Shown here piece by piece: positions 17,826 to 26,903 of a stretch of DNA of 64,000 nt (positions are counted from its first letter, which is position 1; the number at the start of each line of letters is the position of its first letter). Made by a program: the position numbers and the translations under genes. Origin of the DNA: Pseudothauera rhizosphaerae (GTDB lineage Bacteria > Pseudomonadota > Gammaproteobacteria > Burkholderiales > Rhodocyclaceae); contig NZ_SSOD01000023.1 of NCBI RefSeq assembly GCF_004801305.1, forward strand, positions 1 to 64,000. The letters are read 5' to 3'. Below the pieces are notes generated by a model. The model saw nothing but the letters and a program-made list of their open reading frames with translations. It was not told where the DNA came from and did not search any database.

Positions 17826-18674
17826 TCAGTCCGCGGCGGCGATGGCCTGTCCCTGCACCACGTGCAGCGTGCGCTGAGGGAAGGGGATGGTGAGGCCGGC
17901 CGCGTCGAAGCGTTCCTTGGCCTGCTCCTGCAGTTCGAAGAACACCGGCCAGTAGTCGTCGGTCTTCGCCCACACGCGCAACACCAGGTTGACCGAGCTT
18001 TCGCCCAGGGAGGCCAGCCACACCACCGGAGCGGGGTCCGCGAGCACGCGCGGGTCGTTGCCGGCCAGTTCCAGCAGGATGGCGCGGGCGGTCTTCACGT
18101 CGTCGTCGTAGGCGATGCCCAGGCTCAGATCCACGCGGCGGGTGTGCTGGCGCGAGTAGTTGACCACGCTGCCGTTGGAGAGATTGCCGTTGGGGATCAC
18201 CACGGTCTTGTTGTCCGCGGTGCGCAGGATGGTGTGGAAGATCTGGATCTGGTCCACCGTGCCGCCCATGCCCTGCGCCTCGATGTACTCGCCGACCTTG
18301 AACGGGCGGAAGATCAGGATCAGCACGCCGCCGGCGAAGTTGGCCAGGCTGCCCTGCAGCGCCAGGCCGACGGTCAGGCCGGCCGCGCCGATCATGGCGA
18401 TGAAGGAGGTGGTCTCCACGCCCACCATGCCCGCCACGCTGACCAGCAGCAGGACCTTCAGCGCGATGCCGATCAGGCTGCCGAGGAAGCTGTGCAGGGT
18501 CGGTTCCACGTGGCGCCGTGCGAGCAGCGCGAACAGGCTGCGGGTGAGCTTGCCCACCAGCCACCAGCCGACGACCAGGGTGATGAGGGCGAGCAGCAGG
18601 CGGCCGCCGTACTGCACGAGGAGGGGCAGCCAGATGTCGTGCATGCGGGAGAGGATGCCGTTTACGTCTTCCAT
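17826..18674 (-). CDS. mscS: Small-conductance mechanosensitive channel
   Basis: 282-aa inner-membrane channel that opens on hypo-osmotic shock. Three N-terminal helices are visible. The pore helix reads GAAGLTVGLALQGSLANFAGGVLILIFRPFKVGEYI, with the Gly/Ala pattern of TM3 in E. coli MscS (286 aa). The beta domain follows (TVDQIQIFHTILRTADNKTVVIPNG), then the alpha/beta C-terminus. GGAG lies 7 bp before the ATG at 18674. It is transcribed toward ilvE but about 100 bp separates them, and a short GC hairpin (17761-17778) lies in the gap. Confidence 0.94.
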   Translation of the reverse strand: MEDVNGILSRMHDIWLPLLVQYGGRLLLALITLVVGWWLVGKLTRSLFALLARRHVEPTLHSFLGSLIGIALKVLLLVSVAGMVGVETTSFIAMIGAAGLTVGLALQGSLANFAGGVLILIFRPFKVGEYIEAQGMGGTVDQIQIFHTILRTADNKTVVIPNGNLSNGSVVNYSRQHTRRVDLSLGIAYDDDVKTARAILLELAGNDPRVLADPAPVVWLASLGESSVNLVLRVWAKTDDYWPVFFELQEQAKERFDAAGLTIPFPQRTLHVVQGQAIAAAD

Positions 18675-18744
18675 GGGGAACTCCTTGCCACGTTTGCCGC
18701 GATTGTCGCATTCCGGCATGGCGGTGCAAGGCGGGCGTACGCGG

Positions 18745-18750
18745 TAAAAT
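18745..18750 (+). promoter_or_regulatory. Probable -10 element before nudJ
   Basis: TAAAAT stands 25 bp before the nudJ ATG in the gap between divergent mscS and nudJ. I do not see a good -35 at 16-18 bp, so this is tentative. Confidence 0.35.
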
Positions 18751-18774
18751 CCGCACTTTTGCCGGGCCCGCGAG

Positions 18775-19230
18775 ATGGAGCGCAACTGGAAACCGAACGT
18801 CACCGTGGCCGCCGTGATCGAGCGCGACGGCCGCTTCCTGGTGGTGGAAGAAGAAACCGCCGACGGCCTGCGCTTCAACCAGCCGGCCGGGCACCTGGAA
18901 GAGGGCGAGTCGCTGCTCGCCGCCAGCGTGCGCGAGGCGCTGGAGGAAACCGCCCACCACTTCGTGCCCGAGTACCTGGTCGGCATCTACCAGTGGCCGC
19001 GCCCGCAGGGCGATATCACCTATCTGCGCTTCGCCTTCGGCGGCCGTGCGGCGGGCGAGGAGGCGGGCCGGGCGCTGGATACGGGCATCCTGCGCGCGGT
19101 CTGGCTCAACCTCGACGAACTGCGCACCTGCCGCGAACGCCACCGCAGCCCGCTGGTCATGCAGTGCGTGGAGGACTGGCTGGCCGGACGGCGCCACCCG
19201 CTCGAACTGATCCGCCACTACGACGCATGA
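18775..19230 (+). CDS. nudJ: Nudix hydrolase, NudJ-like
   Basis: 151-aa phosphatase predicted to act on nucleoside or thiamine pyrophosphates. The Nudix box starts at GHLEEGESLLAASVREALEE, matching G-x5-E-x7-REUxEE. The N-terminal KPNVTVAAVIERDGRFLVVEE and the C-terminal [10 protein letters not shown] match NudJ (YmfB). In E. coli nudJ is also directly upstream of mnmA; here one extra gene separates the two. The stop overlaps the next ATG by 4 bp (ATGA). Confidence 0.9.
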   Translation: MERNWKPNVTVAAVIERDGRFLVVEEETADGLRFNQPAGHLEEGESLLAASVREALEETAHHFVPEYLVGIYQWPRPQGDITYLRFAFGGRAAGEEAGRALDTGILRAVWLNLDELRTCRERHRSPLVMQCVEDWLAGRRHPLELIRHYDA

Positions 19231-19892
19231 GGTTCTTCTGCCTTCTCGTGCTGGCCGCCGCCGCGGGCTTCGCCCACGCCGTGCCGCCGGTGGCGCTGTG
19301 CTACAACTACGGCTGTGCGTCGCGCGTGGAAGTGCGTTTCGCCGATAAGGAAATCGACGCCCTCGACGCCCGCCTGCGCACCGCCGGCAGCGCCGCCGAG
19401 GAGCGGGAAGTGCTGGCCGGGGTCGTCGGCCGCCTGTATCGCCTGGCCGGCAAGCAGACGCCGGTGGCGGCCGACCGGGCCGGTAACCTGCTCGATGCCG
19501 GGGCCAACGGGCGCATGGACTGCATCGACCACTCCACCAGCACCACGGCGCTGCTCGAACTGCTCGCCGCGCGCGGCAGCCTGCGCTTTCACCGCGTGCT
19601 GGCGCCGAGCCGGCGCGGTGTCATCTTTCAGCATTTCTCGGCGGTGATCGAGGAGATCGCACCGCCCGCGGTCCTTGCGGCGCCCGCCGAGGTGCCCGAC
19701 CATGTGGGCCTGCTGCTCGCCCTGTGCGACTGCCCCGACGTGGTCGAGGACATCCCCCGCCCGCCCGCGCCGCCGCCGGGCGAACCGGGCGCGCGCTACG
19801 TGGTGGATAGCTGGTTCGTGGACAACGGCGAAGCGGCGGTGGTGCTGCCGCTGGCAGACTGGTTGAATGGAGATGGACCGAATGTCCAATGA
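19227..19892 (+). CDS. Secreted protein with a possible transglutaminase-like Cys-His-Asp triad
   Basis: 221-aa protein I do not recognise by family. A signal peptide ([18 protein letters not shown]) should send it to the periplasm. A disulfide-like CYNYGC follows. Later blocks appear in the order [17 protein letters not shown] (Cys at the start of a helix), [11 protein letters not shown] (His on a strand) and [13 protein letters not shown] (Asp on a strand). That is the order of catalytic residues in papain/transglutaminase-like cysteine peptidases, but this is inference from spacing alone. It is coupled to nudJ by ATGA and overlaps the chosen mnmA start by 11 bp, so the three genes form one operon. 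Confidence 0.8.
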   Translation: MRFFCLLVLAAAAGFAHAVPPVALCYNYGCASRVEVRFADKEIDALDARLRTAGSAAEEREVLAGVVGRLYRLAGKQTPVAADRAGNLLDAGANGRMDCIDHSTSTTALLELLAARGSLRFHRVLAPSRRGVIFQHFSAVIEEIAPPAVLAAPAEVPDHVGLLLALCDCPDVVEDIPRPPAPPPGEPGARYVVDSWFVDNGEAAVVLPLADWLNGDGPNVQ

Positions 19893-21021
19893 TGTGGTGA
19901 AGCCCGGCGCCGACGCGCAGGGCATGAAGGTGGTCGTCGGCATGTCCGGCGGCGTCGATTCCTCGGTCGCCGCGCTGCTGCTCAAGCAGCAGGGCTATCA
20001 GGTCACCGGCCTGTTCATGAAGAACTGGGAGGACGACGACGACGCCGAATACTGTTCCACCCGCCAGGACCTGGTGGACGTGGCCTCCGTGTGCGACGTC
20101 ATCGGCATCGACCTGGAAGTGGTGAATTTCAGCGCCGAGTACAAGGACCGCGTGTTCGCCGACTTCCTGCGCGAATACGAGGCCGGGCGCACGCCCAACC
20201 CGGACGTGCTGTGCAACTCGGAAATCAAGTTCCGCTGCTTCCTGGACCACGCCATGCAGATGGGCGCCGAGCGTATCGCCACCGGCCACTACGCCCAGGT
20301 GCGGGCATGGAGCAACGACGGCCGTACCGAATACCAGTTGCTCAAGGCCGAGGACGGCACCAAGGACCAGAGCTACTTCCTCTACCGCCTCAACCAGGAG
20401 CAACTGGCGAGGACGCTCTTTCCGCTGGGCACGCTGTACAAGCGCGAGGTGCGCCGCATCGCCGAACAGGCCGGCCTGCACGTGGCCGCCAAGAAGGACT
20501 CCACCGGCATCTGCTTCATCGGCGAACGCCCCTTCCGCGAGTTCCTGATGCGCTACCTGCCCACGAAACCGGGCGAGATCCGTGCCCTGGACGACGAGCG
20601 CGTGCTGGGCGAACACCAGGGGCTGATGTACCACACCATCGGCCAGCGCAAGGGCTTGCACATCGGCGGCATCAAGGGCAACCAGGACGAGGCCGGCGAA
20701 CACGAGGCCTGGTACGTGGCGAAGAAGGACGTGAAAGCCAACGTGCTCTACGTGGTGCAGGGCCACGACCACCCGGCCCTGCTCAAGGACCACCTGACGG
20801 CCGCCGACCTCAACTGGATTTCGGGGCGCGATCCGCACACCCACTGGGTGTATACCGCCAAGCCGCGCTACCGCACCCCCGACATGCCCTGTGAGATCGA
20901 GCGCATCGAAGGCGGACGGGCGGAGATCGCCTTCGCCGAGCCCCAATGGGCATTGACGCCGGGGCAGAGCGTGGTGGTGTACGAATCCCGGGTGTGCCTG
21001 GGCGGCGGCATCATCGTCTGA
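19882..21021 (+). CDS. mnmA: tRNA-specific 2-thiouridylase
   Basis: 379-aa enzyme that makes 2-thiouridine at position 34 of Lys, Glu and Gln tRNAs, taking sulfur from the relay fed by IscS. The PP-loop is [18 protein letters not shown]. The catalytic cysteines lie in [11 protein letters not shown] and [21 protein letters not shown] and DQSYFLYRL are further signature blocks. The ATG at 19882 has GGAG nine bases upstream; 19867 and 19924 are in-frame alternatives, the last just before the PP-loop. It ends the nudJ operon and converges on the small minus-strand gene at 21041. Confidence 0.96.
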   Translation: MSNDVVKPGADAQGMKVVVGMSGGVDSSVAALLLKQQGYQVTGLFMKNWEDDDDAEYCSTRQDLVDVASVCDVIGIDLEVVNFSAEYKDRVFADFLREYEAGRTPNPDVLCNSEIKFRCFLDHAMQMGAERIATGHYAQVRAWSNDGRTEYQLLKAEDGTKDQSYFLYRLNQEQLARTLFPLGTLYKREVRRIAEQAGLHVAAKKDSTGICFIGERPFREFLMRYLPTKPGEIRALDDERVLGEHQGLMYHTIGQRKGLHIGGIKGNQDEAGEHEAWYVAKKDVKANVLYVVQGHDHPALLKDHLTAADLNWISGRDPHTHWVYTAKPRYRTPDMPCEIERIEGGRAEIAFAEPQWALTPGQSVVVYESRVCLGGGIIV

Positions 21022-21040
21022 GCCGCGCTCCGGCCCGGCG

Positions 21041-21217
21041 CTACCGCTCCCCGCCTTCCGCGGGCTTCTGCCCGAGCAGCTTCGCCACCAGCGGATTGAC
21101 GCGGGCGCCCGCTTTCCCGCCGCCGGACGAGGTGCCGAAGCGCGGCGGGGGCGGGGTGCCCTTGAGGCGGTTGTTGATCTTCATGCCCTTGAGCTTTTCC
21201 AGGTCGGTGCGTTTCAT
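21041..21217 (-). CDS. Small basic conserved-type protein
   Basis: 58-aa protein starting MKRTDLEKLKGMKINNRLKG, then a Pro/Gly-rich middle (TPPPPRFGTSSGGG) and VNPLVAKLLGQK. The start MKR[TS]DLEK-KG-KI resembles small uncharacterised betaproteobacterial proteins. Its ATG overlaps the TGA of the upstream gene (ATGA), and the KINNR region is strongly basic, so nucleic-acid binding is conceivable but unproven. Codon use matches neighbours (GC-rich third positions). I assign no function. Confidence 0.7.
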   Translation of the reverse strand: MKRTDLEKLKGMKINNRLKGTPPPPRFGTSSGGGKAGARVNPLVAKLLGQKPAEGGER

Positions 21218-21963
21218 GGATGGTTCCGTATCGGGTGGTGTGCCAGGAAAGTGTGTGTTGATCCGCCACGCAGTTCCTGGGTCGCACGGTTCTCGGCCGG
21301 GGCACGGTCGCCATCATCCGGTTGCACGGTGCCGACGATACCGAATTCCGGATTCCGCGGTGCGACAAGGCTGCAGCGAGCGTCTGCCCGGCCGCATTCT
21401 CGCATTGTCTTGGCCTGGCCGTCCGCGGTGACTATGACCTCTTCTTCCGGCATCTGGACCGCGTACAAGCCTTTCCCGAACAGAAAGGTCCACTCGTCGG
21501 ACCAGCGGCGTATACGGGGTGTGAAATCGGGGTAGTCCCTTCTGAGATCGTGCAAGTCACGGTAGATCGACGGGTACCTGTGTCCGATCGCTGCCTGGAT
21601 GAGGCGCTCACGATCCGGTTGCGAGCAATTCAAACCAAGGCAGTCCGGTGAGACGGCGCATCGGCGCAGGAATTTCGAGCGCGTGACGGTTATCGAATCT
21701 CCGGGCCGATAGATAGACGGATCCGCAGGCTCGCATGAGTCCGGGGCGCCGCCCGTGCTGGGAATGATGTAGAAAATGCGGCCGTCTCTGATGGTGCGGT
21801 GACCTACGACCGTGTCTATCCAGTGAGGCGGAACGACCGTATCTGCGACGAGTACCATCCCACACAGGGCCAGCCAGGAGCCGAGAATCATCAGCGGAGT
21901 CCGGATGCGCCTCGGTATGCCCGCAACGAGTGCCGGCCATCCGCCGCGTCTGCGGCGCGGCAT
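21214..21963 (-). CDS. Hypothetical single-pass membrane protein
   Basis: 249 aa, no family recognised. One N-terminal hydrophobic segment (TPLMILGSWLALCGMVLVADTVV, about 23-45) should anchor it, leaving about 200 residues outside. That part contains six cysteines, consistent with disulfides in the periplasm. The ATG at 21963 has GGAGG five bases upstream; a GTG at 22002 would add 13 residues but lacks a ribosome site. Local composition is visibly less GC-rich than the neighbours, hinting at a different history. It is coupled to the 58-aa gene by a 4-bp overlap. Confidence 0.7.
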   Translation of the reverse strand: MPRRRRGGWPALVAGIPRRIRTPLMILGSWLALCGMVLVADTVVPPHWIDTVVGHRTIRDGRIFYIIPSTGGAPDSCEPADPSIYRPGDSITVTRSKFLRRCAVSPDCLGLNCSQPDRERLIQAAIGHRYPSIYRDLHDLRRDYPDFTPRIRRWSDEWTFLFGKGLYAVQMPEEEVIVTADGQAKTMRECGRADARCSLVAPRNPEFGIVGTVQPDDGDRAPAENRATQELRGGSTHTFLAHHPIRNHP

Positions 21964-22008
21964 CCCGCCCTCCGGGTCTTGCGCTCGCGGCGTTTCATCC
22001 ACGTTCGT

Positions 22009-22944
22009 TCAGGGCAGCGGTTCGAGCGCGTCGCCCGCAACGCCCGTCTTGCAGGCCGCTTCGAAGACCTTGCAGCGCTCGATGTACTCGCGCGTGCTCT
22101 TGGGCATGGGCACCCGGGCGCGGGTGATGTAGGTCACCAGGTCGCGGCCTTGGACGATCAGGCGCTGTCCGGCGGCGGCGAGCTGGCGCTGGTCTATCGT
22201 GGCGTCGGCGGGCAGGTGCGGGGTGAAGGCGCTGAGCGCTTCGGAGGTGACGACGAAATCGGCCCACACGTCGAAGATGGCGTCGTCCGTGCGCAGCGTC
22301 TCGCACTTGACCTTGGCGATGTCGGCAAAGCGCCGGATCAGCGGCTCGATGCCTTCGAACAGCGGGTTACAGGCCAGCGTGGTGATCATCTCCGCGGCGA
22401 TGCGGTCGATGTCGCGCATGGTCTGGGCGATCTTGACGTAGCGGCTGTCATAGAAGGCCTCGACGGGAATCGAGAAGGCCCGGAAGGGTTCGCCCCACAG
22501 TTCGTCTATGCCTTCCTCGCCGCTGCGGTGCAGGACCAGCTTGCCCAGCGTCAGCGACTCCTGCAGGCACTGGCCGCATTCGCGCATCAGCGCGTTGTCC
22601 TGATCGATCTCCACGCCCTGTTCCTGCAGTTCCACCAGCTTGGTGAAGATGTCCGTGGCGCGGTTGAAGAGCGCCCCGGCCAGCATGGCGCCCTTCACCC
22701 GGCGGTGGGCGGGGTCGGTCTCGGCCTCGAAGGCCGCGCGCGCCTCGCCGATGCGCTTGCCGGGGATGTTGATGCCGTGCTCGACGTGGTTGAACAGGCG
22801 CCGGGTGAGGGCGCCGATCAGCGTCTTCTTGGCCTGCAGGCTGTCGGCCGGCGGAGCGTAGACCTTGAGCCAGTAGCCGTCGTAATGGATGCGCTCGACG
22901 CCGTCGATGACGCGCACGGTGCCGTTGGCGATGGGGGTGTTCAT
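22009..22944 (-). CDS. Uncharacterised cytoplasmic protein
   Basis: 311-aa protein with no signal peptide or membrane helix that I can see. The N-terminus reads NGTVRVIDGVERIHYDGYWLKVY; the rest is mostly helical, with an acidic, leucine-rich middle (LVELQEQGVEIDQDNALMRECG). I do not recognise the family. Codon use and length argue that it is real. The ATG at 22944 is chosen because the upstream in-frame extension to 23010 has no ribosome site. It is followed after about 45 bp by the membrane-protein/small-protein pair on the same strand, so an operon is possible. Confidence 0.75.
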   Translation of the reverse strand: MNTPIANGTVRVIDGVERIHYDGYWLKVYAPPADSLQAKKTLIGALTRRLFNHVEHGINIPGKRIGEARAAFEAETDPAHRRVKGAMLAGALFNRATDIFTKLVELQEQGVEIDQDNALMRECGQCLQESLTLGKLVLHRSGEEGIDELWGEPFRAFSIPVEAFYDSRYVKIAQTMRDIDRIAAEMITTLACNPLFEGIEPLIRRFADIAKVKCETLRTDDAIFDVWADFVVTSEALSAFTPHLPADATIDQRQLAAAGQRLIVQGRDLVTYITRARVPMPKSTREYIERCKVFEAACKTGVAGDALEPLP

Positions 22945-23041
22945 GGACGGTATCGGATGCTTTCGCTGTGCCACAAGTGTAGGCAATGATAGCCCGATTG
23001 TGCAGTGCACTGCAGACTCGCGCGGACCCTTCGCGTGCCGC

Positions 23042-24643
23042 TCATGCGCCGCGCATGGACTCGGCCACGTAGCGGCGCGTGCGCGGCAGTTCCGTGCCCT
23101 GGTGGAAGGCCAGCCGGCGCTCGCGCAGGCCCGCGTCGGCCGCGGTGAAGCGCTCCAGGCGGCGCTGGTGCTCGATCCAGTTCTCGTCCAGGAAGTACTC
23201 GATGTAGCGCCCCGGCTGCGCCGCGTCGCGGAACAGGCCCCACGACAGCGCGCCCTGGCGCAGCCGGGCGCGGCGCGTCTCCTGCATGACGGCCTTGAAT
23301 TCGGCGGCGCGCGCCGGATCGATCAGGTACTCGACGGTGACCATCACCGGCCCCTCGTCGGCTCCGACGTCGACGGCCGGCGGCGCGGTGACGGTCGGCG
23401 CAGCCGGGCTGAGGTCCTCGTGGTGGGCGCCACCGGCGCCCAGGCGGCGGGTGAGCAGCAGCACCAGCGGGCCGGCGAGGGAGGCGGCGAGGATGCTGGC
23501 GGTCACCGTGCCGAGGCTGGCGACGTAGCCCCACAGCGCCGAGCCGGTGGCGATGCCGCCCATCAGCGCCATCTGGTAGATGGCCATGCCGCGCGCGCGC
23601 ACCCAGTTGGGCAGGGCCATCTGGGCGGACACGGTGAGCGTGTTGGCGGTGCCGATCCAGGCCATGCCGGCCACGAACGACGCGGCCACCGCCAGCCAGG
23701 TGGACGTGGCGAGCGCCGCCGTGGCCGACGCGACCGCATGCACGCCGGTGCCCCAATACACCTGCGCGTCGTGGCCCATGTGGCGGCGCAGGCGCGGCAG
23801 CGACAGGGCCAGCAGAATGGCGCCCGCGCCCATGGCCGCCAGTAGCGCGGTATAGGTGCCCGGACCGTCGCTCGACAGCCGGCGCGCGACGAGGGGCAGC
23901 AGGGCGGTGAGCGCGCTGGCCTGCAGGAAGAACAGGAAGATGCGCAGCAGCACGATGCGCATGCGCGGCGCCTGCACCACGTGCTGCAGGCCGACCCGCA
24001 TCGCGGCGAAGAAGCGTTCGCCGGGCAGCGCGCTCACCTTCGGCGCCGCGCGCCACTGCAGGATGAGCGCGAAGGCGACCACGGCGAGGGCCGCGTTGAG
24101 CAGGAACACGTAAGGGCTGCCCACCCCGGCGATGATGGTGCCGGCGATGACCGGCCCGACCACGCGCGACATGTTCATGGCGATGCCGTTCAGCGCCAGC
24201 GCGGCCGGCAGTTCCGGGCGCGGCACCACGTCCGGCACGATGGCCGCGAACACCGGCCAGCGCATGGCCATGCCGATGCCGTTGGCGCAGGTGAGCGCGA
24301 GCAGCAGCGGCGCGGTGAGCGCGCCGCTGAAGGACAGGGCGGCGAGGACGATGGCCACCGCCGACACCCACACCTGCGTGAAGGCGAAGTAGCGCCGGCG
24401 ATCCACGATGTCGGCCAGCGCGCCGCTGGGCAGGCCCAGCAGAAACACCGGCAGGGTGGAGGCCGCCTGCACCAGGGCCACCATCAGCGCGCTGTCGGTG
24501 AGCGAGGTCATCACCCAGGCGGAGGCGACCTCGTTCATCCACATGGTGACGTTGGCGGCCAGCCAGGCCAGCCACAGCATGCGGAACACCGGCCCGTACA
24601 GGGGAGCGAGGGCCGGCGACGGCGCGACGGATTCGGTGGCCAA
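23042..24643 (-). CDS. MFS transporter (MFS_3/EntS-like) with C-terminal dimeric-barrel domain
   Basis: 533 aa. About twelve membrane segments occupy residues 20-405, starting LYGPVFRMLWLAWLAANVTMWM, with the loop GALADIVDRRRYF between TM2 and TM3. A hydrophilic tail (about 430-533; MVTVEYLIDPARAAEFKAVMQETRRARL) resembles the antibiotic-monooxygenase/ferredoxin-like fold that ends many MFS_3 proteins. Members include the enterobactin exporter EntS, but this copy sits 17 kb from the siderophore genes and has no Fur box that I can see. Substrate is unknown; small-molecule efflux is likely. Confidence 0.85.
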   Translation of the reverse strand: MATESVAPSPALAPLYGPVFRMLWLAWLAANVTMWMNEVASAWVMTSLTDSALMVALVQAASTLPVFLLGLPSGALADIVDRRRYFAFTQVWVSAVAIVLAALSFSGALTAPLLLALTCANGIGMAMRWPVFAAIVPDVVPRPELPAALALNGIAMNMSRVVGPVIAGTIIAGVGSPYVFLLNAALAVVAFALILQWRAAPKVSALPGERFFAAMRVGLQHVVQAPRMRIVLLRIFLFFLQASALTALLPLVARRLSSDGPGTYTALLAAMGAGAILLALSLPRLRRHMGHDAQVYWGTGVHAVASATAALATSTWLAVAASFVAGMAWIGTANTLTVSAQMALPNWVRARGMAIYQMALMGGIATGSALWGYVASLGTVTASILAASLAGPLVLLLTRRLGAGGAHHEDLSPAAPTVTAPPAVDVGADEGPVMVTVEYLIDPARAAEFKAVMQETRRARLRQGALSWGLFRDAAQPGRYIEYFLDENWIEHQRRLERFTAADAGLRERRLAFHQGTELPRTRRYVAESMRGA

Positions 24644-24816
24644 GGACTGTGCTCCGGAGTGGGTATGCGACCCGCGCCATGGCGCGGGCCGGGCGCAAGC
24701 ATACCGCGCTCCGCGGGCGCTGCGCAGGGGGCGGGCCGGGGCAGCCCCGGGCGGGGCGATCGGGCCGGTTCGGGTATGCGGCGGCCGAAGGCGTCAGCCG
24801 CGCCGCCCGGCCCGGG

Positions 24817-25269
24817 TCAGGCGAAATCGGCGGGGATGACGGCGCGCAGCACGGTCTGGGTTTCGCCTTCGCGCACGCGGTTGGTGAACCACCATAGCGC
24901 GCCCTTCTTGATGGTCCAGTCGGCTTCGTGGCCGGACAGCAGCAGCGCGGCCATGCGGCCGAGGGCGGGCTGGTGGCCGACCACCAGCACGGCGCCGCTG
25001 GAATCCGGCCAGCCGGTGGCGGCGAGGAGGCCGGGCACGTCGCCGTCCGGGCCGAGGGCGCCGACCACCTCGAATTCGTCGGTGAACGCCGCCGCGGTCT
25101 GGCGCGTGCGCACCGTGGGGCTGGCCAGCACCTTCAGGCGCTTGGGGCGGTGCCCGTCCAGCCAGGCGGCGATGCGGCGCGCCTGCTTGCGGCCGCGTTC
25201 GGTGAGTTCGCGGGCGAAGTCCGGGTTGCCTTCGACGGCTTCGGCGTGACGCCACAACAACAGATCCAT
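24817..25269 (-). CDS. sixA: SixA-type phosphohistidine phosphatase
   Basis: 150-aa histidine-phosphatase-superfamily enzyme. The active-site motif is LLLWRHAEA (RHG-type, near residue 7), the second His lies in VVGHQPALGR, and RTRQTA is also conserved. Small SixA proteins dephosphorylate phosphohistidine in HPt or PTS (NPr) proteins. The ATG at 25269 is preceded by GGAGGAAGG. It lies 59 bp downstream of the CYTH-CHAD gene on the same strand; both families handle phosphate chains or phosphohistidine, so a shared role is plausible. Confidence 0.88.
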   Translation of the reverse strand: MDLLLWRHAEAVEGNPDFARELTERGRKQARRIAAWLDGHRPKRLKVLASPTVRTRQTAAAFTDEFEVVGALGPDGDVPGLLAATGWPDSSGAVLVVGHQPALGRMAALLLSGHEADWTIKKGALWWFTNRVREGETQTVLRAVIPADFA

Positions 25270-25328
25270 GCCTTCCTCCATGTCATAGAACCCTGGAGTG
25301 TGCACCGCCGGTATTACGCGGCCGTGAA

Positions 25329-26834
25329 TCAGGCGCGCCAAGGGGCCTTGCCCCACAGCAGGGGCTTGGCCTCCTGCAGCGCGCGGCGGCGCAGGCGGGC
25401 GTAGCGCGGGCCGTGCCAGCCGGTGATGAAGGCCGCGGCGGCGAGCAGGTCCTCGACCTCGTCGGCCCAGGATTCGAGGCGGCCGCGGGCCACGTCCACG
25501 TCGTTGAGGAAGCCCAGCGTGTCCTGCGCGCGGGCCAGCGTCTCCAGGTAGCGCGCGACCTGCTTGGCGGGGAACAGCGGGCCGAAGAACTCCACACCGT
25601 AGCGCAGGTGCTTCAGCGCGATGCGCAGCGCGTGCAGGCGGGCGGGGATCAGCTTGTCCGCGGCCTCGAAGCGGCGCCGCGCCTTCTTGCGCAGGCGGGT
25701 GAGCTGCAGGCGGGCGAAGGTGGTGAGATCGGCGGCCCCGATCAGGTTGTTGCTCGGCAGGCGGTGCAGCGCCAGGCTGAATTCCAGCATCAGGCGGCCC
25801 TGGCCGGCGGCGTCCAGGTTGCGCACGGCGGAGTCGCGGGCCTGGTCGCGCGCGGTGCGCGCGATGGCGAGCAGGCGCGGCAGGGCTTCGTCCCGGGAGA
25901 GGCCCTCCGCCTCCACCGGGGCGAGCAGTTCCTCGTAGAGCACGTCCAGGTCGCGCGCTTCGGCGAAGCGGGCGGCGGTGTCGCGCAGGTGTTCGTTCCA
26001 CTCGTCGACGAAGTCCGGCGGCAGCGCCGGACCGAACAGGCGCAGCAGGGAGCGCAGGCGACGCAGGGCCACGCGCAACTGGTGGATGAACTCGGGCGCG
26101 TCGTTCTGCGCGGCGCCCGCGGCATTGGCCTGCCATTGGCGCAGGCCGGCGAAGGCCAGCCCGCGGAAGGCGTCCACCAGGTTCATCTGCGGCGTCAGGC
26201 AGGACGGTTCGGCGCGCAGCGGTTCGAGCGGCTGGTCCAGGAAGAGGCGGTAGCCGCGCTCGGCCTTGGACACGTCGCCGGGCATCAGCGGCAGGCTGCG
26301 CGCCAGTTCGCAGGCCAGTTCCAGCAGATCGGTGGCGCTGCCGGACTGCAGTTCCAGCTCCAGTTCGCAGATCGGTGCGCTGCGCCCGACGGCGAGGATT
26401 TCGCCGTGGTCGATCATCAGCAGGATTTCCACGCCTTCGGCCGGCGAGTACAGCCGGGTCTCGCGGCGGAATCGGGTGGTGAAGGCCGGCACCAGGTCGG
26501 CTTCGTGGCGGATCAGCAGGCGGGCGGCGGCGGGGTTGTCCACCGCGGAGAAATCGAAGGCGCCGGAATAGGGTTGCTCCCATTCCGGGCGCTGGCTCAG
26601 CCCGCCGGTGGAGGGCGCTGCGCACTTGACCGTCTGCAGCCAGATGCGGCCCTGGCGGCGCGTGCGCAGCGCCACCTTGCGGGCTTTGAGGGCGAGATCG
26701 GGGGTGTCGTAGTAAGTGTTGTCGAGGGTGACCGTCTGGCCCAGTTTCTGAGCCCCGGCGACCAGCGGATGGCGGCGCAAGGCCGGCAGGGATCTGGCCG
26801 GCAGGCTCAGCTTGAGTTCGATTTCGTGGCCCAT
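25329..26834 (-). CDS. CYTH-CHAD protein (probable inorganic triphosphatase)
   Basis: 501 aa. The N-terminal CYTH domain (about 1-200) begins with EIELKLSLP, the ExExK signature of triphosphate tunnel metalloenzymes, and later has LDNTYYDTPDLAL and CELELELQSG. The C-terminal CHAD domain (about 225-495) is helical and rich in Arg and His, with HQLRVALRRLRSLLRLFG and ALRIALKHLRYGVEFFGPLF, the polyphosphate-binding histidine/arginine pattern. E. coli YgiF has this architecture and hydrolyses tripolyphosphate. The ATG at 26834 directly precedes the ExExK motif. Confidence 0.93.
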   Translation of the reverse strand: MGHEIELKLSLPARSLPALRRHPLVAGAQKLGQTVTLDNTYYDTPDLALKARKVALRTRRQGRIWLQTVKCAAPSTGGLSQRPEWEQPYSGAFDFSAVDNPAAARLLIRHEADLVPAFTTRFRRETRLYSPAEGVEILLMIDHGEILAVGRSAPICELELELQSGSATDLLELACELARSLPLMPGDVSKAERGYRLFLDQPLEPLRAEPSCLTPQMNLVDAFRGLAFAGLRQWQANAAGAAQNDAPEFIHQLRVALRRLRSLLRLFGPALPPDFVDEWNEHLRDTAARFAEARDLDVLYEELLAPVEAEGLSRDEALPRLLAIARTARDQARDSAVRNLDAAGQGRLMLEFSLALHRLPSNNLIGAADLTTFARLQLTRLRKKARRRFEAADKLIPARLHALRIALKHLRYGVEFFGPLFPAKQVARYLETLARAQDTLGFLNDVDVARGRLESWADEVEDLLAAAAFITGWHGPRYARLRRRALQEAKPLLWGKAPWRA

Positions 26835-26903
26835 GCGACCCATTCTAGTGTCGCCGCGCCGCGACGTCATGCACGGAAATATTACAGTGGCGGGTGCGGG
26901 CGT

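Noticed and set aside
23042-24643. MFS_3 transporter as the exporter of the siderophore made here
   Set aside because: The family includes EntS, but this copy is 17 kb away, has no activator box or Fur box, and a dedicated exporter gene opens the siderophore operon.
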